Shown here piece by piece: positions 52,798 to 61,198 of a DNA stretch of 64,000 bases (position 1 is the first letter of the stretch; each line of letters begins with the position of its first letter). The notes under the pieces are model-generated. The model worked only from the letters and a program-made list of their open reading frames with translations. It ran no database searches and was not told the DNA's origin. Source of the DNA: JBBEAM01 sp040882845 (GTDB taxonomy: Bacteria; Pseudomonadota; Alphaproteobacteria; Kiloniellales; DSM-21159). The DNA is taken from the NCBI GenBank assembly GCA_040882845.1, contig JBBEAM010000015.1, positions 233,566 to 297,565 of the forward strand, in the 5' to 3' direction. The position numbers and the translations under genes are program-made.

Positions 52798-53955
52798 TCA
52801 CGCGATTCTGTACTTGTCCATCTTCTCCGGGTCGAGATCGACGCCGAGCCCAGGCTTGTTCGGCACGACGAGAGCGCCGTCCCGGTATTCGAAGGGCTCC
52901 CGGATCACATCGTCGGTGTAGAAGACGCCGCCGACCTTGGTCTGCTCGCGCCCGGCCAGCGTATTGACCGTGATCACGCCGGGCAGCACCGAGCCTTCCA
53001 GCGCCGCGGAAAGGTGCAGGTTGGCGGCATTGCCGACCCCGCCTTCGAGAGAGCCGTTGACGTTGACCGAGAGGCCGGCGGCGCGCGCGATGGCGCCAAT
53101 CTCCATGGAACGGATCATGCCGCCCGCCTTGGTGAAATAGATCGAGATCACGTCGGCCGAATCGGCGCGGACGATCTCGATCGCGTCCTGGGGGCTCCAG
53201 CAGCCTTCGTCGACGATCACCGGGATGTCGAGCGCGGCGGCGACCCGGGCCATCGCCCTGCGGCCCTCGACCGGCTGCTCCACCGCATGGATCTGCGCGG
53301 CGTCGCGCATCGCGCGGACGCTGTTGATGGCGGCCTTCACGCTCTTATAGCCGCGGTTGATGTCGGGGAAGATCGTCGTTTCGTCGCCGACCGCGGCGCG
53401 CACCGCCTTGACGATCGCCAGGTCATCCTCGGGGACGCCGGGAACCTTGATCTGCAGCCAGCGGATGCCGTCGGCGACGACCTGCGAGGCCTCCTCGGCC
53501 GCCAGTTCCGGCGGCGCGATGCCGACGCTGTGGCACAGCGGGATCGACTGCCGTGCGGCACCGCCGAGCAGCTGGTACACCGGCACCCCGAAGGCGCGGC
53601 CGGTAATATCCAGCAGCGCCGACTCCACCATCGCCTTGGTGTAGGAGAAGCCGCGGATCGGTTCGTCCATCAGCGCCAGGGCGCCCTTGACGTCGCGCGG
53701 ATCGCGGCCGATCAGCATCGGCGCGATGCAATCCTTGATCAGATGGCAGACGATCTCCGGATCCTCGCCGGAATACTGTCCGTGCTCGCCGCCCCAGCTG
53801 AGAATCGCGGGGGCCTCGCCCAGGCCGACGATCCCTTCGTCGGTTTCGATTTGGAGAACCACGTAGCGCCCGATCGGAACCTTCAGGGACCGCCAGGTGT
53901 AGGAGGAGCGGCCGGGAAGCTGGATGACCTGCGGGTCGAGGCCGGTGATCTTCAT
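52798..53955 (-). CDS. Mandelate racemase/muconate-lactonizing enzyme family protein
   Basis: A 385-residue enolase-superfamily member. After the capping domain (1-135) the barrel has Lys170 in WLQIKVPG (the first Lys of the usual KxK is Gln168), metal ligands Asp198 (FPDINRG), Glu226 (AVEQPV) and Asp249 (VIVDEG), and the opposite base Lys276 in YFTKAGG. That is the muconate-lactonizing-enzyme subgroup: cycloisomerases, dipeptide epimerases, o-succinylbenzoate synthases and N-acylamino-acid racemases. It overlaps hyuB by four bases, so it acts in the same pathway, perhaps isomerising or racemising the product of ring opening. Confidence 0.9.
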   Translation of the reverse strand: MKITGLDPQVIQLPGRSSYTWRSLKVPIGRYVVLQIETDEGIVGLGEAPAILSWGGEHGQYSGEDPEIVCHLIKDCIAPMLIGRDPRDVKGALALMDEPIRGFSYTKAMVESALLDITGRAFGVPVYQLLGGAARQSIPLCHSVGIAPPELAAEEASQVVADGIRWLQIKVPGVPEDDLAIVKAVRAAVGDETTIFPDINRGYKSVKAAINSVRAMRDAAQIHAVEQPVEGRRAMARVAAALDIPVIVDEGCWSPQDAIEIVRADSADVISIYFTKAGGMIRSMEIGAIARAAGLSVNVNGSLEGGVGNAANLHLSAALEGSVLPGVITVNTLAGREQTKVGGVFYTDDVIREPFEYRDGALVVPNKPGLGVDLDPEKMDKYRIA

Positions 53956-55631
53956 TCCGCCGCCTCCTTGAAGCCGTAGTCGCTCTTGGCCTCGGCGCTG
54001 GTGATCTTGCCTTCCAGGAGGTCGCGCTGGATCGCAGCGCGATCGCGGTCCTCGGCCTTGCCGTATCCGCCGCCGCCCTGGGTCCTCATGGAAAAAACGT
54101 CGCCGCGTTTGAGCCGGCAGTTCATGGTCTTCGAAGGCAGGGATCTCGGGTCATTGGAGTCCGGATTCAGCCACAGCTTCCCGGTCTCGCCCGCCTGCCC
54201 TTCAAAGAGGCCGTAGGGCTCGACCTTGAACTTGTCGAACTGGGTTTCCAGGGATCCGCTCTCGTCGAGAAACTCAATGTCCCGGCGTACGCCGAGGCCG
54301 CCGCGGTACTGACCGGCGCCGCCGCTATCGGGGATGAACTCGTAACGGTGGAACCGGAGAGGGTAGACCATTTCGATCATTTCGATCGGTGTGTTCGCGA
54401 GGTTGTGGATCCCCTGGGAATAGCAGTCCACGCCGTCCTTGGTCTGGCGCGCGCCGCCGCCGCCGACCTCGATATCGAACAGGATCCAGCTTGGGTGCTC
54501 GCCAACCCCGTCGCCGGAGAGAATGTACACGTTCGACATGCCGTAGTAGCCGGCGGTGACCCGTTCGGGCACCACCTGGGACAGCGCCCGCATGATCGCG
54601 TTGACGATGGTATGGGTGATCGCGTTGCGGCCGACCACCGGGGCCGGCGCCTGGGCATTGACCACGGTCCCCTCCGGCGCGGTGACGACGATCGGCTTGT
54701 ACAGGCCGTAGTTCGCCGGAATGGTCGGGTCGAGGATCGACAAGATCGCGAAGTAGGTCGCGGACTCGCAGGAAGAGATCGTCGCGTTGATCGGCGCCCT
54801 GCGCTGCTTGTCGGTTCCGGTAAAATCGACATGGATCTCGTCGCTCTTGATGGTCAGCGTGACGGCGACCTTGATCCGCTCGTCGGTGATGCCGTCGTCG
54901 TCGACGAAGTACTCGCCCTTGTAGACCCCTTCCGGAAGCTCACGCAGCGTGTTGCGCATACGCGTCTCCGAGGTATCGATCGCATCCTCCAGACAATCGG
55001 CGAAGGTCTGGCGCCCGTAGCGGCCGATCAGGTCGAGCAGGCCCTTGCGGCCGATCTCCAGCGCCGCCGCCTGGGAGCGCAGATCGCCGCCGGTTTGCTC
55101 CGGCTGGCGGATATTGGCGTTGATCAGGGCGAACAGGCGTTCGTTCGGCTGTCCCTCGTGGAACAGCTTGATCGGCGGAATGCGCAGGCCTTCCTGATAG
55201 ATCTCCACCGCGTCGCCGGCGTAGCTTCCAGCGCGCATGCCGCCGACGTCCAGATGGTGGTCGAGGGTGCCGCAGATCGCCACCAGCTCGCCGTCGGCGA
55301 ACACCGGCAGGAAGGTCTGCACGTCGGGCAGATGCTGCCCGCCCAGATAGGGATCGTTGGTGATGATGATGTCGCCGGGTTTCCACTCCTCAATCGGGAT
55401 CGGGCCGTTCAGCGTGGTGATCAGCGAGCGCGACATCGAATTCAGATGGATCGGAATGCGGCAGGACTGCGCGATGATCCGGCCCTGCGGGTCGAAGATC
55501 GCCGTCGAGTAGTCGAGCATCTCGCGCACGACCGTGGAATAGGAGGTCCTCAGGATCGTCGCCGCCATCTGATCGGCGACGCCGATCAGGGCATTGTTGA
55601 CGACCTCGAAGGTTACGGGATCAACGCGCAT
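53952..55631 (-). CDS. hyuB: Hydantoinase B/oxoprolinase subunit (HyuB)
   Basis: A 559-residue HyuB-type subunit. Family blocks are the start VDPVTFEVVNNALIGVADQMA, AILRTSYSTVVREMLDYSTAIFD, IITNDPYLGGQHLPDVQTFLPVF and the later SGGAGQYRGGLGVRRDIEFL. With HyuA it forms the ATP-dependent amidohydrolase/carboxylase family that includes 5-oxoprolinase, N-methylhydantoinase, caprolactamase and acetone/acetophenone carboxylase. The gene overlaps hyuA by 11 bases and the enolase-superfamily gene by four. Confidence 0.92.
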   Translation of the reverse strand: MRVDPVTFEVVNNALIGVADQMAATILRTSYSTVVREMLDYSTAIFDPQGRIIAQSCRIPIHLNSMSRSLITTLNGPIPIEEWKPGDIIITNDPYLGGQHLPDVQTFLPVFADGELVAICGTLDHHLDVGGMRAGSYAGDAVEIYQEGLRIPPIKLFHEGQPNERLFALINANIRQPEQTGGDLRSQAAALEIGRKGLLDLIGRYGRQTFADCLEDAIDTSETRMRNTLRELPEGVYKGEYFVDDDGITDERIKVAVTLTIKSDEIHVDFTGTDKQRRAPINATISSCESATYFAILSILDPTIPANYGLYKPIVVTAPEGTVVNAQAPAPVVGRNAITHTIVNAIMRALSQVVPERVTAGYYGMSNVYILSGDGVGEHPSWILFDIEVGGGGARQTKDGVDCYSQGIHNLANTPIEMIEMVYPLRFHRYEFIPDSGGAGQYRGGLGVRRDIEFLDESGSLETQFDKFKVEPYGLFEGQAGETGKLWLNPDSNDPRSLPSKTMNCRLKRGDVFSMRTQGGGGYGKAEDRDRAAIQRDLLEGKITSAEAKSDYGFKEAAE

Positions 55632-57690
55632 CGCTTCCGCTCCCTATTGAGATCAGGATGTTTCCGTAGGGATCGACGGTGAAAGGCTGCCCGGGATGGA
55701 TGACCGTCGTCGTATCGATCTGCTCCACGATCGCCGGACCTTTCGATTCGAAGCCCGGGTAGAAATCCTGGCGATCGTAAACCGGGGTGTCGGCGTAGTC
55801 TCCCAGTTCGGAGAAGTAGACCGGGTGGTGCAGTTTCGGACTGACCGCGCCGGATTTCACTTCGCTGGGCAGGATCGCGGGCGCGGACATCGTTCCAATG
55901 GCGGTCAGGCGGGCGCTGACGAACTCGACGCGCCGGCTGGGATGATTGTGCGCGAACAGCATCAGGTGCTGTTCGTGGAAGCGTTCGATCATGGCCTCGA
56001 TGCCGGCGGCGGAAACCTCGCCCTCGCTGAGCGGGACATTGACCTCGTAAGCCTGCCCGGAATAGCGGACATCGCCGGTCAGGAAGTAGGCGCGGCGGTC
56101 CTCGGGCAGCCCGTCCTCCTCCAGCGCCCGGGCGGCCTGGGCCATCATCTCCTCGTAGATCGGCGCCAGCTGCTCGGCGGTGATCTCGGCGCCGCTCAGA
56201 ACCCGGGTCTGGACGAAGTCGTGGCGGATATCGCTCATCACCAGGCCGAGGGCGGAAAAGACGCCGGGATTCTCAGGGATCAGCACGGTCGGCATGCCGG
56301 CGGCTTCCGCCAGCGCCGCGGCATGCATCGGCCCGGCGCCGCCGAAGGCGACCAGGGTGATGTTGCGCGGATCGTCGCCGCGCTCCGCCGAGCTGACCCG
56401 CACGGCCCGCTCCATGTTCGAATTGGCGACCTGAACGATTCCCGCCGCCGCCTCTTCGAGCGTCATGCCGAGGGGCTCGCCGATCTTTTTCAGGATCGCG
56501 CGTTTCGAGGCCTCGATGTCGAGCTGGATTCGGCCGCTCGCGAACCGCTCCGGCAGCAGCCTGCCGAGCACCAGATTGGCGTCGGTGACGGTCGGATCGG
56601 TTCCGCCCTTGCCGTAAGCCACGGGGCCGGGATCGGAGCCGGCGCTGTGCGGACCGACATGCAGGCCCTTGGCGCTGTCGAGCCAGGCGATGCTGCCGGC
56701 GCCCGCGCCGATGGTGTTGATTTCGATCATCGGCAGCTTGATCGGCCGATTGGCGACCTCGGCTTCGGTGGTCATCCGAAGCTCGCCCTTCTGGATAAAG
56801 GAGATATCCGTGCTGGTGCCGCCCATGTCGACGCCCAGCAGGTTCGGGTACTTGGTCGCCCGGCTCATGCGCTGCACCGCCAAGGCGCCGCCGGCGGGAC
56901 CCGAGGTGATCAGCCGCGCCGGATAGCTCTTCGCCGCCTGAATGGTCAGCGAACCGCCGTTCGACTGCATGATCAGGGTGTAGGCGTTGGGCAGCACCTC
57001 GCGCACCCGCGGCGCGATCTCTCCGAGATACCTGGCGACCAGCGGCATCGCCGCGGCGTTCAGGGCCACGGTGCTCATGCGCTCGTACTCGCGCATCTCC
57101 CTACACACGTCGAAGGAGGCGGCGACGTAGTGATCCGGAAGCGCCTCGCTCAGCCAGTCCTTGATCAACTCCTCGTTCGCCGGGTTGGCGAAGGAGTTCA
57201 GAAAGCAGACCGCAACGGCCTCGACGTCGCTCGCGCGGATCGACTCGAGCACGCTGGCGAATTCCTCCCGCAACGGGCTGACCAGCACCTCGCCTTTCGA
57301 GGAGGTCCGCTCCCGCACCTCGAAACGGCGGTGGCGCGGCACGATCGGCGCGGCCTTGTCCTGCTGCAGGTCGTACATGTCCGGACGGAAGTGACGGCCG
57401 ATTTCCAGGACATCCCGGAAACCTTCTGTGGTGATCAGGCTGGACGCAGGAAGCTTGTCTTCGAGCACGGCGTTGGTGACGATCGTTGTGCCATGGACCA
57501 GCAAGTCGACATCGGCCGGATCGCAGCCTGCCACCTCAAGGCCGCAGACCACGGCGTCGATCAGCGCCGTGCCAGGGTCTCCGCGATGGCTGGGGACCTT
57601 GCCGATCGAAACCTTGCCGCTTTCGGCATCGAGGACGGTGACGTCGGTGAAAGTGCCGCCGATGTCTATTCCTATGCGAACTGACCCCAT
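55621..57690 (-). CDS. hyuA: Hydantoinase A/oxoprolinase subunit (HyuA)
   Basis: A 689-residue ATP-binding subunit with the acetate-kinase-like fold: phosphate-1 motif IGIDIGGTFTDVTV at about 6-19, VHGTTIVTNAVLE near 89, and GVDMGGTSTDISF, the second nucleotide motif, near 290. It phosphorylates a lactam, cyclic imide or ketone so that HyuB can open or carboxylate it. It is the first gene of the long minus-strand catabolic unit. ATG at 57690 has GAGG upstream. An operator-like element with embedded TTGACA lies about 87 bases before it. Confidence 0.92.
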   Translation of the reverse strand: MGSVRIGIDIGGTFTDVTVLDAESGKVSIGKVPSHRGDPGTALIDAVVCGLEVAGCDPADVDLLVHGTTIVTNAVLEDKLPASSLITTEGFRDVLEIGRHFRPDMYDLQQDKAAPIVPRHRRFEVRERTSSKGEVLVSPLREEFASVLESIRASDVEAVAVCFLNSFANPANEELIKDWLSEALPDHYVAASFDVCREMREYERMSTVALNAAAMPLVARYLGEIAPRVREVLPNAYTLIMQSNGGSLTIQAAKSYPARLITSGPAGGALAVQRMSRATKYPNLLGVDMGGTSTDISFIQKGELRMTTEAEVANRPIKLPMIEINTIGAGAGSIAWLDSAKGLHVGPHSAGSDPGPVAYGKGGTDPTVTDANLVLGRLLPERFASGRIQLDIEASKRAILKKIGEPLGMTLEEAAAGIVQVANSNMERAVRVSSAERGDDPRNITLVAFGGAGPMHAAALAEAAGMPTVLIPENPGVFSALGLVMSDIRHDFVQTRVLSGAEITAEQLAPIYEEMMAQAARALEEDGLPEDRRAYFLTGDVRYSGQAYEVNVPLSEGEVSAAGIEAMIERFHEQHLMLFAHNHPSRRVEFVSARLTAIGTMSAPAILPSEVKSGAVSPKLHHPVYFSELGDYADTPVYDRQDFYPGFESKGPAIVEQIDTTTVIHPGQPFTVDPYGNILISIGSGSDAR

Positions 57691-57775
57691 CCCCGATCCT
57701 CGCTGTCTATTATTCCGCCAGCGGGCCTTGCGCCCGTCCCGTCTTTTTCGAGGGTCAGCTAAGAGGGTCACTGCA

Positions 57776-57796
57776 TATTTGTCAATACCTATTTGT
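57776..57796 (-). promoter_or_regulatory. Repeated operator-like element, copy B (before hyuA)
   Basis: Identical over 21 bases to the element at 41534-41554. On the minus strand it reads ACAAATAGGTATTGACAAAT, with TTGACA as a candidate -35 hexamer and GTATTGAC as the GntR-like core. It sits 86 bases before the hyuA start. Confidence 0.7.
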
Positions 57797-57921
57797 AGGA
57801 GAAAGTCTCCCTTTGCCTGTCGAGCCCGGCGACAAAGCGATAGGCATTCTGATACTCTAGACTCTATGCTGCAGCCGGAAATCCTGCTTCTAAGAACAGC
57901 GAAAATCCGATGCTCTTGACA

Positions 57922-57936
57922 ATTTGTATTAACCTA
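57922..57936 (+). promoter_or_regulatory. Diverged operator-like element, copy C (before npdG)
   Basis: ATTTGTATTAACCTA matches ATTTGTCAATACCTA of copies A and B at 11 of 15 positions; both flanks are identical and the middle four bases differ. A TTGACA hexamer lies directly before it at 57916-57921. It lies about 90 bases before the npdG ATG. Confidence 0.5.
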
Positions 57937-58024
57937 CTGAGTATGTTTTTTATGGCTAGTTGAGGTCAAGCTGGCGCCGCGACGAGCTATTCCCTACCTT
58001 CACCAGCTGGCCGAGCGAAATGCG

Positions 58025-58717
58025 ATGAACAACAGCCTAGCAAATCTTTCGATTGTCGGCGGCACGGGTGCCCTTGGCTCGGCGGTCGCTTGGCGCGCCG
58101 CGCGCGCCGGCTATAACGTCACCATTGGATCCCGAAACCAGGACAAAGCGCAAGTGGCGGCGCAACAGATAAAAAGCCGCCTCCCGGCCACAGCCAGTAT
58201 CGCAGGACTGGACAATGCCGCCGCTGCGCAAGCCGCGGAGATCGTTTTTCTGACCGTGCCCTATGCCTCCCACGAGCAGACCCTGGCCGATATCCGCGAT
58301 GGCGTGGCGGGGAAAATCCTGGTCGATGCCACGGTACCGCTGGTGCCGCCGAGGGTGGCGAGCTATCAGGCGCCGGCGAGCGGCACCGCAGCGCTGCGCG
58401 CCAAGGCGCTGCTCGATGACTCGACCCAGGTCGTCTCGGCGCTGCACAATGTCGCCGCGCACAAGCTCGCAGAGGATATTGACGTGGACTGCGACGTACT
58501 GGTTTGCGGCGACAGCCTGGACGCCCGCCAGGCGGTGATCGACATCTTGGCGGCTATCGGCCTGCGCGGCCTCCATGCCGGCGGGCTGGCGAACTCGGCA
58601 GCGGCGGAAGCGCTGACCTCGATTCTGATCGGCATCAACAAGCGCTACAAGGTCGACGGCGCCGGAATCCGGATTACCGGGAATCTGATCCCGCCCGAAC
58701 CTCAGCGCGGCACATAA
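58025..58717 (+). CDS. npdG: NADPH-dependent F420 reductase
   Basis: A 230-residue Rossmann-fold enzyme that moves hydride between NADP(H) and coenzyme F420. The N-terminal nucleotide motif is SIVGGTGALGSAVAWRAARAGYNVTIGSRN, FLTVPYASHEQTL and ILVDATVPL follow, and the C-terminal GLANSAAAEALTSILIGINKRYK block is characteristic of NpdG/Fno. It would supply F420H2 to the LLM oxidoreductase or re-oxidise it. It heads the plus-strand F420 operon, with cofE nine bases downstream. Confidence 0.92.
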   Translation: MNNSLANLSIVGGTGALGSAVAWRAARAGYNVTIGSRNQDKAQVAAQQIKSRLPATASIAGLDNAAAAQAAEIVFLTVPYASHEQTLADIRDGVAGKILVDATVPLVPPRVASYQAPASGTAALRAKALLDDSTQVVSALHNVAAHKLAEDIDVDCDVLVCGDSLDARQAVIDILAAIGLRGLHAGGLANSAAAEALTSILIGINKRYKVDGAGIRITGNLIPPEPQRGT

Positions 58718-58726
58718 GGACCCGCC

Positions 58727-59491
58727 ATGTCGTCGCTCTCCCTTCACGGCGTGACGCAGGTCCCGCTTATCGAGCCGGGCGACGACCTTCCGGAAATCCT
58801 CGCCGCCGCACTGCGCGATGGCGGCCTCCGTCCCGCCGAAAATGACATCCTGGTGGTTTGCCAGAAGATCGTCTCCAAGGCCGAGGGCCGCTACGTCCTG
58901 CTCGGAGAAGTCGCGCCTGGCCCGCGGGCCCAAGAACTCGCCGAGCTCACGGAGAAGGATCCGCGCCTGGTCGAGCTGGTGCTGCGGGAATCCAGCGAAG
59001 TGCTGCGGGCTGTGAAGGGCCGGCTGATCGTCGTCCACCGGCTCGGCTTCGTGGTCGCCAATGCCGGCATCGATCAATCCAACATCCGTCAGGTGCCGGG
59101 CGAGGAGCAGGCCCTGCTGCTCCCTGAAGATCCCGACGCCAGTGCGGCCCGGCTGCGCGCAGGCCTGCGCGAACGCCTCGGGCTCAACCTCGGGATCGTC
59201 ATCAACGACAGCTTCGGCCGCGCCTGGCGCAACGGCATCGTCGGAACGGCGATCGGCACCGCCGGCCTGCCGGCCCTGCAGGACCTGGTCGGCGCGCCTG
59301 ACCTCTTCGGCCGCCCCCTCGAGATCACCCAGAGCGCCTTCGCCGACGAGATCGCCAGCGCAGCCTCGCTGCTGATGGGGCAAGCCGACCAGTTCGTGCC
59401 GGCCGTCCTGCTCTCCGGACTGGCCTACGAGGCCCGCGAAGACTCTGCGTCGGCGCTGATTCGACCGAAGTCCCAGGATTTGTTCAGGTAG
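58727..59491 (+). CDS. cofE: Coenzyme F420-0:L-glutamate ligase CofE
   Basis: A 254-residue CofE-type ligase that adds L-glutamates to F420-0 using GTP. Recognisable blocks are ILVVCQKIVSKAEGR at about 42-56, RLGFVVANAGIDQSN, INDSFGRAWRNGIVGTAIGTAGL and a C-terminal GQADQFVPAVLLSGL. It corresponds to the N-terminal half of mycobacterial FbiB; the C-terminal nitroreductase-like domain that reduces dehydro-F420-0 is absent. It is followed by cofD four bases after its stop. Confidence 0.93.
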   Translation: MSSLSLHGVTQVPLIEPGDDLPEILAAALRDGGLRPAENDILVVCQKIVSKAEGRYVLLGEVAPGPRAQELAELTEKDPRLVELVLRESSEVLRAVKGRLIVVHRLGFVVANAGIDQSNIRQVPGEEQALLLPEDPDASAARLRAGLRERLGLNLGIVINDSFGRAWRNGIVGTAIGTAGLPALQDLVGAPDLFGRPLEITQSAFADEIASAASLLMGQADQFVPAVLLSGLAYEAREDSASALIRPKSQDLFR

Positions 59492-59495
59492 ACCG

Positions 59496-60497
59496 ATGAC
59501 GCAGCGGCCGGACATAGCCCGCGGTGGATCGAGCGTGCTGGCGATCTGCGGCGGCGTCGGCGGGGCCAAGCTCGCGCTCGGGCTTTACCGGGTGCTCGAG
59601 CCCGGCAGGCTGACCGTGCTGGTGAACACCGGAGACGACTTTGAGCATCTCGGGCTGCACATCTCGCCGGATATCGACACCGTGCTCTACACCCTCGGCG
59701 GCCTGGCCGATCCGGAGCGCGGCTGGGGCCGCCGCGACGAAACCTGGGCTTGCATGGAGGCCCTCAAGGCGCTCGACGCGGAAAGCTGGTTTCTGCTGGG
59801 CGACAAGGACCTCGCGGTGCATATCGAACGGACGCGCCGACTCAAGGCCGGCGAAACCCTCTCCGGGATCGTCGGCGGCTTTGCGCGCCACTTCGGAATC
59901 GCCGCCGAGATCGTGCCGATGTCGGACGACCCGGTCCGCACCCTGCTGGACAGCGATGAAGGGGAGTTGACCTTCCAGCAATACTTCGTCGCCCGCCAGT
60001 GCCAGCCGAAGGTGCATGCCATATCCTTCGCCGGCGCCGAGGCGGCGCGCGCGCCGCAGGCGATCCTCGACGGCCTCGGCGGCGCGGCCTACGACGCCGT
60101 GGTGCTCTGCCCATCCAATCCCCTGCTTAGCATCGATCCCATTCTGCGGATCGAGACGCTACGTGGCGCTCTGGCAGCCACGCCCAGCCCGGTGATCGCC
60201 GTTTCGCCGCTGGTCGGCGGTCAGGCTCTGAAGGGCCCCGCCGCGAAACTGATGAAGGAGTTGGGCCACGCAGCTTCCGTCGAGGGGATCGCGGACCACT
60301 ACCGCGGGCTTATCGACGGGCTGGTGATCGACACTCTCGACAGGGATCATGCGTCCGGTCTGCGCGTCGCGAGCCTGCCGACCCAGACGGTGATGCGCAG
60401 CCTCGAAGACAGGGAGCGGCTGGCCCGGGACTGCATCGCCTTTTCGGCGGAGCTGGCGGAGCGCCGGCTCCCAAGCGCACGCCGGGCAGGGTGCTAG
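59496..60497 (+). CDS. cofD: 2-phospho-L-lactate transferase CofD (FbiA)
   Basis: A 333-residue enzyme that joins the guanylylated three-carbon acid to FO, making F420-0 or dehydro-F420-0. Signature motifs are AICGGVGGAKLALGL at about 17-31, NTGDDFEHLGLHISPDIDTVLYTLGG, and LCPSNPLLSIDPIL. The length and the C-terminal GLVIDTLDRDHA are as in bacterial CofD/FbiA. It overlaps a possible GTG start of cofC and lies in the same transcript. Confidence 0.95.
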   Translation: MTQRPDIARGGSSVLAICGGVGGAKLALGLYRVLEPGRLTVLVNTGDDFEHLGLHISPDIDTVLYTLGGLADPERGWGRRDETWACMEALKALDAESWFLLGDKDLAVHIERTRRLKAGETLSGIVGGFARHFGIAAEIVPMSDDPVRTLLDSDEGELTFQQYFVARQCQPKVHAISFAGAEAARAPQAILDGLGGAAYDAVVLCPSNPLLSIDPILRIETLRGALAATPSPVIAVSPLVGGQALKGPAAKLMKELGHAASVEGIADHYRGLIDGLVIDTLDRDHASGLRVASLPTQTVMRSLEDRERLARDCIAFSAELAERRLPSARRAGC

Positions 60498-60499
60498 CG

Positions 60500-61138
60500 A
60501 TGGAAACTAATGCCGTGTGGGTCGTCGTGCCGATCAAGAGCTTCTCCAGCGCGAAATCGCGTCTGGCGCCGGTTTTCGGGCGCCCGCAACGACAGAAGCT
60601 CGCGAAGCTCATGGCCCGGCGGGTGTTGAAAGCCACCGCCGCCTGCCCGCAGATCGCCGGCATCGCCGTCGTCACCGCCGATCCCCTGGCCAGGGAGATC
60701 GCTGCCGGCTTCGGTGCGGAGGTCTGTGGCATGGCCGGTGACGAAGGCGTGAATGCCGCCGCGGCCGCCGGCTTCGGGTTCGTCCGGCAGCGCGCCGCAG
60801 GGGTGCTGATCCTGCCCAGCGACATTCCTCTGGTCCGGCCGGACGACCTGTCCAGGCTGCTTTCGGGGCCGGCGGGCGCTTGCAGCGTGACCATCGTCGC
60901 CGATACGGCGGGCCAGGGCACCAATGCCCTGCTGCTGCCGAGCCACATCGATTTCGAGTTCCGCTTCGGCGCGAACAGCGCCCGCAACCACGCGGACTCC
61001 GCGCGGCGCGCCGGCCTGGAGGTCCGCTTCGCGGAGTTTCCCCGCATGGCGCTCGACATCGACACGCCGGGCGACGTCGAGAGTCTCAGGGCCTTCGACT
61101 GTTCCCGGCTCGACTTTCCTGCAACGGCGCGGGCTTAG
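60500..61138 (+). CDS. cofC: CofC-type guanylyltransferase (F420 biosynthesis)
   Basis: A 212-residue nucleotidyltransferase that activates 2-phospho-L-lactate, phosphoenolpyruvate or 3-phosphoglycerate with GTP for CofD. Motifs are VVPIKSFSSAKSRLAP at about 9-24, AGVLILPSDIPLVRPDDL and ALDIDTPGDV. Which three-carbon acid it uses cannot be told here. I chose ATG at 60500, two bases after the cofD stop, with AGGGTG upstream; GTG at 60491 is an alternative. Confidence 0.92.
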   Translation: METNAVWVVVPIKSFSSAKSRLAPVFGRPQRQKLAKLMARRVLKATAACPQIAGIAVVTADPLAREIAAGFGAEVCGMAGDEGVNAAAAAGFGFVRQRAAGVLILPSDIPLVRPDDLSRLLSGPAGACSVTIVADTAGQGTNALLLPSHIDFEFRFGANSARNHADSARRAGLEVRFAEFPRMALDIDTPGDVESLRAFDCSRLDFPATARA

Positions 61139-61198
61139 CGCGGCGCCATGCAGATTTGCCCGCAAGATTCACTAGTGACGTTTAGCGAGGGTCCATCG

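Larger units (their letters stand above)
57691..58024. other. Divergent promoter region between hyuA and npdG
   Basis: 334 AT-rich bases between two divergent operons. It holds element B (57776-57796) on the hyuA side and the diverged element C (57922-57936) on the npdG side. No gene, terminator or RNA was recognised. Confidence 0.7.
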
